A stretch of DNA of 6,208 bases from Gammaproteobacteria bacterium (GTDB lineage: Bacteria; Pseudomonadota; Gammaproteobacteria; Pseudomonadales; Porticoccaceae): NCBI GenBank assembly GCA_006227015.1, contig SBGI01000329.1:1-6208 (forward strand), written 5' to 3'. Numbering within the stretch: the stretch's first letter is position 1; every line of letters starts with the position of its first letter. The translations under genes and the position numbers were made by a program. The notes below the pieces were generated by a model. It worked only from the letters and a program-made list of their open reading frames with translations, did no database searches and had not been told where the DNA came from. This document shows, in pieces, positions 1 through 5,576 of this stretch.

Positions 1-4
1 AGCA

Positions 5-39
5 GTTAACCCAAACAGGAGCATTCCTGCGAAGTTAAC
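5..39. repeat. Nested palindrome upstream of gdhB
   Basis: Two copies of the self-complementary hexamer GTTAAC (5-10 and 34-39) flank an inner inverted repeat, CAGGA (16-20) and TCCTG (25-29), with a 4-base centre. The outer and inner repeats share nearly the same centre (about 22), so the block is one dyad of about 35 bases. The GTTAACC heptamer is also a direct repeat with a 29-base period. It could be a regulator binding site for gdhB, or a hairpin at the end of an upstream gene lying outside the window. There is no T-run after it, which argues against a standard + strand terminator. The symmetry is visible in the sequence; its function is inference. Confidence 0.4.
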
Positions 40-57
40 CTAGACTGTAGGGAGCAT

Positions 58-135
58 ATGAAGTTCAGTGATAACGAAAGTCAGTCCATAATGACTGGCA
101 ATTATCCGCACAATAATGAAATTAGGGAGGAGTAA
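58..135 (+). CDS. Possible 25-codon leader peptide overlapping the gdhB start
   Basis: An ATG at 58 opens a 25-codon frame that begins MKFSDNES and ends NEIREE. Its stop TAA (133-135) shares one base with the gdhB ATG in a TAATG junction, the classic arrangement for translational coupling. A purine-rich AGGGAG (49-54) lies just upstream, although the gap of 3 to 5 bases is short. The terminal Arg-Glu-Glu codons (AGG GAG GAG) are the gdhB ribosome binding site itself, so the Glu-rich end need not reflect selection on the peptide. A frame of this length can arise by chance. It would also be absent from the mRNA if transcription starts at the candidate promoter at 64-92. I recognise no homologue. 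Confidence 0.25.
   Translation: MKFSDNESQSIMTGNYPHNNEIREE
64..92 (+). promoter_or_regulatory. Candidate sigma70-type promoter for gdhB
   Basis: TTCAGT (64-69) is a poor -35 match, but CATAAT (87-92) matches the -10 consensus at five of six positions, and the spacer is 17 bases. Transcription would begin near position 99, giving a leader of about 36 bases before gdhB. The weak -35 suggests dependence on an activator, or that the true promoter lies elsewhere. This is a by-eye match only. Confidence 0.3.
80..99. promoter_or_regulatory. Inverted repeat enclosing the candidate gdhB -10 box
   Basis: CAGTC (82-86) and GACTG (93-97) are perfect inverted repeats around the 6-base centre CATAAT. In RNA the stem extends to 7 pairs (80-86 with 93-99) including one G-U pair. 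In DNA it would be a dyad placed exactly over the candidate -10 hexamer, a typical position for a repressor site. In RNA it would be a small hairpin about 25 bases before the gdhB ribosome binding site. The sequence does not decide between these readings. Confidence 0.35.
125..132 (+). promoter_or_regulatory. gdhB ribosome binding site
   Basis: GGGAGGAG lies 2 to 5 bases before the ATG at 135, depending on which core is used; GGAG at 126-129 gives a 5-base spacing. It is the strongest Shine-Dalgarno-like sequence in the leader and supports ATG 135 as the gdhB start. No other start with a comparable site is evident near the gdhB N terminus. Confidence 0.75.
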
Positions 136-3100
136 TGCAGGTGCTTTCACAGGGTGATTTTTTCACTCGGTTAGAGGAGCTGTTTCATCGGCACTATTCA
201 CCGGCGTTGGCAAAAAAACTGTTGCCCTTTTCCCACAAACTCTTCGACCTTTTTCCCATTGAAGAGTTGGCCGAGGAACGTATTGAGGATATTGAGGGTT
301 TTGTTCACAGTCTTTACCTCTTTGCCAACAAGCTGGACCCGCAGCGTTCAAAAGTGCGAGTGTTCAACCCGTCTCTGGAAGAAGATGGCTGGGTCAATGA
401 CGCAACGGCCATTTTTATTCTGCAGCGGGACATGCCATTTCTGGTGGACTCCGTACGCATTCTGCTGAACCGGGTGGGTATTGACGTCCAGGTCATCAAG
501 AGCACCCTGCTGAATGTAGTGCGTGATGAAAATGGCAAGCTGGTCGATCTGTTGGCAGATGCGGATGACCCCAACAGCCGCCCTGAGGCATTGATTTTTA
601 TTGATGTCGATCTGCACACCTCCAGGGAAGCACTGCAAACCCTGGAACACGAAATTGCCGACGTTCTGCTTGATGTGGAAGTGGTCACAGACGATTTTCT
701 GCCCATGACAGAGCGCATCAACAAAGTGATCGCTGAAGTCCGCGCCAACCCTGCCGGACTTCCCGAAGAAGAAGTCCTGGAGTTGGCTAACTTTCTGGAG
801 TGGTTGCGCGACGGGGCCTTTATTTTTCACGGGGTGGCGCAGTTCAAACTGCTGAAGGGCCGCAATAACCCGTCACTCAAGGCTGAGGAAGGTCAGCAGT
901 TAGGCATTTTCAGACGGCATCAGCCGGGGGATGAGAAGACACCGTTGTCATCCATGAGTGGCGGTATACAGGCTTTTTATGATGGCGATGCCCCCATGGC
1001 TTTTACCAAGTCCTCATGTCGCTCAAAAGTGCATCGACAGGCCTACGCTGACTTTATCGTATTGAAACATTTTGACCGCCAGGGAAACGTGGTGGGCGAG
1101 TACCTGTTTATGGGGCTCTACACGTCGGCGGTCTACCATGACAGCCCTTTCCAGATACCTCTGATTCGGCAGCGGGTACAGCAGGTTCTGGATCGCACCG
1201 GGTTCCTGCCGGGCAGCCACGACTTCAAGGCAATGCGACAGTTGATTGAAGTTCATCCCCGTGATGAGCTGTTCCACTCTTCGGCTGATGAGCTGTTCAA
1301 TACGCTCGTCGGCATCTGGCAAATCAACGAGCGACGTATTGTCAAACTGTTTGTGCGTGTCGACCCGTTTGAAAAGTTTGTGAACTGCCTGGTTTACATG
1401 CCCAGGGACATTTACCGAACGTCGATTCGCACCCATATTGAAACGGTACTCAAAGAGGAATTCGGAGCTAGCGAGTGCGAATTCAACACCAGCTTCTCCG
1501 AGTCCACACTGGCACGGACCCAGTTTGTATTGCGAATCGAATCGGACCGGTATCGAGAGGTCAATCAGCGGGATCTGGAGCGCCATATAGTCTCGCTTAC
1601 CCAGGACTGGGGGGATGAGTTGGAGGAGGCTGCGCTGGAACAGTGGGGCGAGGAGCTGGGCCGCAATATGGTGGACACCTATCGCGATGCGTTTTCCGCC
1701 AGTTACCGGGATCACTTTGATCACCGCTCGGCTATCCATGATATCGACCTGTTTCACCATCTGGACAGCGAAGGACAGATAGCCACCAGCTTTTATCAAC
1801 CGGTTGGTGCCGAGCGCAACGTGATGCGTTTCAAGCTGTTTCACCGCGCCGACCAGCTGGAATTATCGGAACTGGTACCGATGCTGGAAAACCTGGGTTT
1901 TCGTGTGCTGGGTGAGCACCCTTATGAGATCTCCCCTCATCAGGGTAGTGAAATCTGGATGCATGATTTTACCCTGAGGTTTGCCCTGGACGTGGATGTG
2001 GATGTGTCACTGGTGCGTAATGCCTTTCAGGATGCGTTCACTGCCGTGTGGTCGGGACAGACAGAAAATGATCGCTATAACCACCTGGTGGTGGGAGCAC
2101 GGCTGGACTGGCGTACGGTGGCGCTGTTGCGGCTGTATGGTCGCTACATGAAACAGCTCGGCAGTAATTTCAGCCAGGATTTCATCGCGGATACACTGGC
2201 GACCAACTTGGAGTTGACCCGCAACCTGGTGGCACTGTTCCGCTGCCTGTTTGACCCCAAATTACTTGAATCTCACGGTGATGAGTACGGACGGGCAGAG
2301 CGCCTGAATGAGAAAATCATCGATATGCTCGATCAGGTAAGCAACCTCAACGCTGACCGGGTGCTGCGCAGCTACCTGCAATTGATTAATGCCACCAAGC
2401 GCACCAACTTCTTCCAGCTGGATGACGAGGGTTCCATCAAGCCTTACATCTCGGTGAAACTCGCGCCCCGTGAAATCAGCGATGCCCCGGAACCGCGGCC
2501 AATGTTTGAAATCTTTGTCTACAGCCCGCGCATGGAAGGTGTGCACCTGCGATCGGGTAAAGTCGCTCGCGGTGGGCTGCGCTGGTCGGATCGGCTAGAG
2601 GACTACCGTACCGAAGTGCTCGGTCTGGTCAAAGCCCAGCAGGTAAAAAACGCAGTGATTGTGCCCACCGGCGCCAAGGGTGGCTTTGTTGCCAAACAGT
2701 TACCACGCAACCCTAGTCGCGAAGCTTTTCTGGAGGAGGGCATTGCCTGTTATCGGCTGTTTATTCGCGGCATGCTGGATATCACTGACAATATTGTTGC
2801 TGGTGAAGTCGTCTCGCCACCTTGTGTGGTGCGTCGGGATTACGACGATCCCTACCTGGTGGTCGCCGCAGACAAAGGTACTGCAACGTTTTCTGATTAC
2901 GCCAATGATCTCTCACTAGAGTATGGGCACTGGTTGGGGGATGCCTTTGCCTCCGGTGGATCGTTTGGTTACGACCACAAAAAAATGGGCATTACTGCCA
3001 GAGGTGCCTGGGTTTCCGTGCAGAGACATTTTCAGGAGCTGGGCCTCAATACCCAACAGGAGGATTTTACGGTTGTGGGTATCGGTGATATGGCTGGTGA

Positions 3101-5003
3101 TGTATTTGGTAACGGCATGCTGCGTTCCGAGCATATTCGCCTGGTTGCGGCGTTTAATCACCAGCATATATTTCTCGACCCCAACCCGGATGCCGCTCTC
3201 AGCTTTGGAGAGCGACAACGATTGTTCAATTTGCAGCGGTCAAGCTGGGAAGATTACAACCCGGAACTGATTTCGAAGGGTGGTGGTGTATTTTCCCGGA
3301 CAGCCAAATCGGTACCGCTTTCCGACGAGGTTCGAGAGCGTTTTGCCATTGAGGCAACTTCACTCAAACCCAATGAACTGATCCATGAGCTGCTCAAATC
3401 CGAAGTCGATCTGATCTGGAATGGCGGTATTGGCACTTACGTCAAAGCGTCCTCGGAAAGCCACCAGGAGGCGGGCGACCGCACCAATGACCCGGTGCGA
3501 GTCAATGGCAAGGAGTTGCGTTGTCGAGTGTTCGCTGAAGGTGGCAACCTCGGTCTAACCCAGCGCGGTCGTATTGAGTACGCCCTCAATGGGGGTGCCT
3601 GCAATACCGATTTTATCGACAACGCGGGGGGAGTTGATTGTTCAGACCATGAGGTCAATATCAAAATTCTGCTCAACGAGCTGGTGCAGTCCCAGGACCT
3701 CACCACCAAGCAGCGTAATCAATTGTTGGTGGAGATGACGGATCAGGTGGCGGAGCTGGTGCTCAACAACAATTATCGTCAGGCCCAGGCCATCAGCCTT
3801 GCACACTATCGTTGCATGACAAATTTTTCCGAATACTGGCGTACCTTGAGTGACTGGGAGGCGGCGGGAAAGATTGACCGTGCTCTGGAATTTCTCCCCG
3901 ACGACGAGACCCTGAAGGACCGGTTGAAACGTTCAGCGGGGCTGACCCACCCGGAACTGTCGGTGCTGGTGTCCTACGCAAAAATTCTTATCAAGGAAGA
4001 AGTACTGGCATCTGATGCTGCAGAAGATAACTACGTGGCCAAAGCCATCGAGGGCGCGTTTCCAAAGCGCCTGTTGAAGGATTACCCAGAACAAGTGGCA
4101 CACCACAGTCTGCGGCGTGAAATTATCACCAACCAGGTTGTCAATGAAATGGTCAACCTGATGGGGGTGAACTATTTCCAACGGCAGGTAGCCTCGACCG
4201 GTGCCACAGTTGACGATGTGGTGAGAGCCTATGTGGTGGTGCGGGATATGTTGCACCTCAAGTATTTCTGGCAGCGTGTAGAACAGCTGGATTACCAGGT
4301 GCCGTCAGAGGTGCAGTTTGAGTTGTTTTACGCACTGATGCGTTTGGGCCGAAGGGCTTCCCGTTGGGTGTTGCGTAACCGACGATCCTGTCTCAACCCG
4401 CAGAAAGAGGTGCGAACCCTGGGGCCTAAACTTGCCGAGTTGCAATTGCTGTTGCCCACGCTGTTTGCCCGGGGGGAGGGCAATGGATGGCAACTGGAGG
4501 TGTCCCGGTTAGTGGAGTCCGGCGTTCAGGAAGACGTGGCAATGTTGGTGTCCAGTTCCAATTTCCTGTTTTTTGGTTTTGGCATTGTTGACCTGGCTGC
4601 CAGTAGCGGTAAACCCGTGGGGCTAGTGCTTGAATTGTATTACAAGCTCAGTGTTGAGCTGGATCTGGAATGGTTTGCGGATCAGATTGTGCACCTGGAA
4701 CCTGCCAGTCGTTGGGAAGACTTTGCCCGGGAATCCTTTGTTGACGATCTTGAAAATCAGCGACGCGTTCTGGCTGGCACGTTACTGAAAGAGATCGCTG
4801 AAATGGAAGATATCGATAATGTGATTCATGTCTGGAAAGCGGCCCAATCGCCGTTGATCAAGCGTTGGCAGGATATGATGAAAGAGTTACACACCGCTCC
4901 GGTTTATGACTTCGCCATGTTTTCGGTGGCATTACGCGAACTGCTTGATTTGGTGCAATCCACAGAAAATCGGCAGGATATGCCTCCGGTATGTGCTGTG
5001 TGA
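135..5003 (+). CDS. gdhB: NAD-specific glutamate dehydrogenase, large GDH180 type
   Basis: This 1622-residue protein oxidatively deaminates L-glutamate to 2-oxoglutarate and ammonium with NAD+ in the cytoplasm. The length fits the large GDH class, such as the roughly 1620-residue Pseudomonas aeruginosa GdhB and Streptomyces GDH180. The N-terminal part, to about residue 700, has the ACT-like regulatory regions of the family (for example DMPFLVDSVRILLNR near 99-113). The catalytic core spans about 720-1200: GGLRWSDR, then KNAVIVPTGAKGG with K838 and K848, which match the substrate and catalytic lysines of small GDHs, then ADKGT with D913. The NAD-binding turn is VVGIGDMAGDVFGNG (980-994). WNGGIGTY (1095-1102), EGGNLGLTQ (1135-1143) and NAGGVDCSDHE (1163-1173) follow. 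A helical C-terminal domain of about 420 residues completes it. Known relatives are allosterically controlled (P. aeruginosa GdhB by arginine), so this one may be too. The frame is intact and no key residue is missing. ATG 135 is chosen for its strong ribosome binding site. The 3' neighbour rmf is convergent. Confidence 0.97.
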   Translation: MQVLSQGDFFTRLEELFHRHYSPALAKKLLPFSHKLFDLFPIEELAEERIEDIEGFVHSLYLFANKLDPQRSKVRVFNPSLEEDGWVNDATAIFILQRDMPFLVDSVRILLNRVGIDVQVIKSTLLNVVRDENGKLVDLLADADDPNSRPEALIFIDVDLHTSREALQTLEHEIADVLLDVEVVTDDFLPMTERINKVIAEVRANPAGLPEEEVLELANFLEWLRDGAFIFHGVAQFKLLKGRNNPSLKAEEGQQLGIFRRHQPGDEKTPLSSMSGGIQAFYDGDAPMAFTKSSCRSKVHRQAYADFIVLKHFDRQGNVVGEYLFMGLYTSAVYHDSPFQIPLIRQRVQQVLDRTGFLPGSHDFKAMRQLIEVHPRDELFHSSADELFNTLVGIWQINERRIVKLFVRVDPFEKFVNCLVYMPRDIYRTSIRTHIETVLKEEFGASECEFNTSFSESTLARTQFVLRIESDRYREVNQRDLERHIVSLTQDWGDELEEAALEQWGEELGRNMVDTYRDAFSASYRDHFDHRSAIHDIDLFHHLDSEGQIATSFYQPVGAERNVMRFKLFHRADQLELSELVPMLENLGFRVLGEHPYEISPHQGSEIWMHDFTLRFALDVDVDVSLVRNAFQDAFTAVWSGQTENDRYNHLVVGARLDWRTVALLRLYGRYMKQLGSNFSQDFIADTLATNLELTRNLVALFRCLFDPKLLESHGDEYGRAERLNEKIIDMLDQVSNLNADRVLRSYLQLINATKRTNFFQLDDEGSIKPYISVKLAPREISDAPEPRPMFEIFVYSPRMEGVHLRSGKVARGGLRWSDRLEDYRTEVLGLVKAQQVKNAVIVPTGAKGGFVAKQLPRNPSREAFLEEGIACYRLFIRGMLDITDNIVAGEVVSPPCVVRRDYDDPYLVVAADKGTATFSDYANDLSLEYGHWLGDAFASGGSFGYDHKKMGITARGAWVSVQRHFQELGLNTQQEDFTVVGIGDMAGDVFGNGMLRSEHIRLVAAFNHQHIFLDPNPDAALSFGERQRLFNLQRSSWEDYNPELISKGGGVFSRTAKSVPLSDEVRERFAIEATSLKPNELIHELLKSEVDLIWNGGIGTYVKASSESHQEAGDRTNDPVRVNGKELRCRVFAEGGNLGLTQRGRIEYALNGGACNTDFIDNAGGVDCSDHEVNIKILLNELVQSQDLTTKQRNQLLVEMTDQVAELVLNNNYRQAQAISLAHYRCMTNFSEYWRTLSDWEAAGKIDRALEFLPDDETLKDRLKRSAGLTHPELSVLVSYAKILIKEEVLASDAAEDNYVAKAIEGAFPKRLLKDYPEQVAHHSLRREIITNQVVNEMVNLMGVNYFQRQVASTGATVDDVVRAYVVVRDMLHLKYFWQRVEQLDYQVPSEVQFELFYALMRLGRRASRWVLRNRRSCLNPQKEVRTLGPKLAELQLLLPTLFARGEGNGWQLEVSRLVESGVQEDVAMLVSSSNFLFFGFGIVDLAASSGKPVGLVLELYYKLSVELDLEWFADQIVHLEPASRWEDFARESFVDDLENQRRVLAGTLLKEIAEMEDIDNVIHVWKAAQSPLIKRWQDMMKELHTAPVYDFAMFSVALRELLDLVQSTENRQDMPPVCAV

Positions 5004-5039
5004 CAGCTGGTTGTGTGGTGGAGAGTGAATGTGTGGGTG

Positions 5040-5075
5040 GAAGCGGAGGGGGGCTTATGCCTCCTCCTCCGCTTC
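5040..5075 (+). terminator. Large GC-rich hairpin after gdhB
   Basis: GAAGCGGAGG (5040-5049) pairs perfectly with CCTCCGCTTC (5066-5075). The stem can be lengthened to 14 pairs with two G-U pairs, leaving a loop of about 8 bases. It begins 36 bases after the gdhB stop. The stem is strong but is not followed by a T-run (the next bases are AAAGCC), so it is not a textbook intrinsic terminator. It may protect the gdhB mRNA 3' end or act together with the next hairpin. Confidence 0.6.
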
Positions 5076-5092
5076 AAAGCCCTTCGGGCTTT
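5076..5092. terminator. Probable bidirectional terminator between gdhB and rmf
   Basis: AAAGCCC (5076-5082) and GGGCTTT (5086-5092) form a 7-pair stem with a 3-base TTC loop. A-tract, GC core and T-tract are symmetrical, as in two-way terminators between convergent genes: each strand reads a GC stem ending in TTT. It abuts the preceding hairpin with no gap. The T-run is short (three), so efficiency may be modest. Confidence 0.65.
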
Positions 5093-5094
5093 AG

Positions 5095-5110
5095 TGGGGC
5101 TCTAGCCCCA
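5095..5110. terminator. Third hairpin in the gdhB-rmf junction
   Basis: TGGGGC (5095-5100) and GCCCCA (5105-5110) form a 6-pair stem with a TCTA loop. Reading on the - strand it is the first hairpin after the rmf stop, about 29 bases downstream. It lacks a T-run on either strand. It may support the neighbouring stem in ending rmf transcription or in stabilising its 3' end. Confidence 0.4.
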
Positions 5111-5138
5111 TGGGAGAAATTGTTAGTGTGTTTTTCTT

Positions 5139-5345
5139 TTATAGACTAATGACTTTTTGTTGGCAGGCTTGTGCGTTATAGCCACTCCAGTTATCTTCGC
5201 GACCTTCGCGCCAGCCGTTAAACCAGTCTTGGGCGAGGGATGTTTCTTCTGTATGGGGACATGTGGATTTGTTTTTGCCGCTGATGCCAGCTTGGTAACC
5301 TTTGATGAATGCACGGTGGGATGAATCGCGTTTTTGTCTTCTCAT
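5139..5345 (-). CDS. rmf: Ribosome modulation factor (hibernation factor)
   Basis: This 68-residue basic protein is a clear relative of RMF, which binds the 30S subunit and drives pairing of 70S ribosomes into translationally silent 100S dimers during stationary phase or starvation. Family features visible: the start MRRQKRD (E. coli has MKRQKRD), GYQAGISGK at 16-24 (GYQAGIAGR in E. coli), the CP pair at 29-30, and WFNGWREGREDNW at 41-53. It is about 13 residues longer than the 55-residue E. coli protein; Pseudomonas RMF is similarly long. The frame could open six codons earlier at 5363, but the start at 5345 matches the family N terminus, and AGGAG (5356-5360) lies 10 bases upstream of it. 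Codons 2 and 3 are tandem AGA. It is convergent with gdhB and divergent from rlmL. In E. coli the gene is induced at slow growth through ppGpp; similar control here is inference. Confidence 0.95.
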   Translation of the reverse strand: MRRQKRDSSHRAFIKGYQAGISGKNKSTCPHTEETSLAQDWFNGWREGREDNWSGYNAQACQQKVISL

Positions 5346-5355
5346 AGGACATGAA

Positions 5356-5360
5356 CTCCT
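5356..5360 (-). promoter_or_regulatory. rmf ribosome binding site
   Basis: The - strand reads GAGGAG followed by 10 bases and then the ATG at 5345. The gap is at the long end of the normal range. The site lies inside the alternative six-codon extension from 5363, so it argues for 5345 as the start. Confidence 0.65.
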
Positions 5361-5368
5361 CATTCCTG

Positions 5369-5403
5369 AGCCACTTTTGCCAATTACTTCAATAGCTGTG
5401 GCC
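5369..5403 (-). promoter_or_regulatory. Possible stem just upstream of the rmf ribosome binding site
   Basis: On the - strand GGCCAC (5403-5398) can pair with GTGGCT (5374-5369), 6 pairs including one G-U pair, with a loop of about 23 bases. It ends about 9 bases before the Shine-Dalgarno sequence. It is weak alone and is listed because it may form part of a structured rmf leader. Confidence 0.2.
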
Positions 5404-5419
5404 TGTTAGTTTTTTTCGT

Positions 5420-5456
5420 ACAGCCGGTCTATCTGAACAAAACTGGGCCCGGCTGT
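5420..5456 (-). promoter_or_regulatory. Perfect 8-pair inverted repeat in the rmf upstream region
   Basis: ACAGCCGG (5420-5427) and CCGGCTGT (5449-5456) are perfect complements separated by 21 bases. The stem lies 75 to 111 bases upstream of the rmf start, where a 5' untranslated region would be. There is no T-run after it on either strand in the right place: the T-run at 5410-5416 precedes it on + and reads as an A-run after it on -. So it does not look like a terminator. Pseudomonas species carry a conserved structured RNA (the rmf RNA motif) in this position. Whether this stem is related to it is unproven. Confidence 0.4.
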
Positions 5457-5461
5457 CGAAG

Positions 5462-5492
5462 ATTTTATTTGTCTATAAGCAATGGGTTTTAA
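5462..5492 (-). promoter_or_regulatory. Candidate rmf promoter
   Basis: On the - strand TTAAAA (5492-5487) and TAAAAT (5467-5462) are a weak -35 and a good -10 (five of six) separated by 19 bases, longer than the usual 17. Transcription would start near 5455, so the mRNA would open with the 8-pair stem at 5420-5456 and have a leader of about 110 bases. TATAGA (5477-5472) is an alternative -10. This is a by-eye call. Confidence 0.22.
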
Positions 5493-5506
5493 TTACGGTA
5501 TGTAAT
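5492..5506. promoter_or_regulatory. Short dyad in the rmf-rlmL divergent spacer
   Basis: ATTAC (5492-5496) and GTAAT (5502-5506) form an inverted repeat with a 5-base centre. TGTAAT (5501-5506) also matches the -10 consensus on the + strand at five of six positions and might serve rlmL, but I see no acceptable -35 at the right distance. The dyad could be an operator serving either divergent gene. The function is inferred from position only. Confidence 0.22.
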
Positions 5507-5576
5507 CAGCCGGTTGTATTTGGAGAGTTTTGCTGTCTGAATACCGGCCCTTCAGCTGTATCAGGATTGGAAAATA

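Noticed and set aside
2..43. Open + strand frame entering from the left edge and ending in TAG at 41-43
   Set aside because: Only 13 codons are visible and they overlap the palindrome. It cannot be told from chance without upstream sequence.
96..110. TGGCAATTATCCGCA resembles a sigma54 -24/-12 promoter ahead of gdhB
   Set aside because: The GG and GC doublets are 9 bases apart rather than the required 10, and the -12 element lacks TTGC.
314..830. Two overlapping - strand frames of 144 and 160 codons opposite the gdhB N-terminal region
   Set aside because: They overlap each other in different frames and lie opposite a conserved domain. They are composition artefacts with no recognisable product.
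1023..1844. A 273-codon open frame on the - strand inside gdhB
   Set aside because: It lies wholly opposite conserved gdhB codons, its product shows no recognisable motif, and there is no sign of a promoter or a matching gene neighbour. Long antisense frames are common opposite GC-biased coding sequence.
1989..2006. Short GATGTG-like repeat coding for Asp-Val-Asp-Val-Asp-Val in gdhB
   Set aside because: It is in frame, only three units long, and fits a beta-strand in the protein; there is no sign of a variable repeat.
5123..5314. A 63-codon lysine-rich frame on the - strand overlapping rmf
   Set aside because: It is an out-of-frame reading of rmf, whose own frame matches a known family along its whole length.
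5218..5352. Out-of-frame ATG three bases after the rmf Shine-Dalgarno sequence, opening about 44 codons
   Set aside because: The spacing is too short for efficient initiation and the product is not recognisable. It could slightly compete with rmf initiation, but nothing in the sequence supports a real gene.
5537..5555. CTGAA/TTCAG stem shortly upstream of rlmL
   Set aside because: Five pairs with a 9-base loop is too weak to support a regulatory call.
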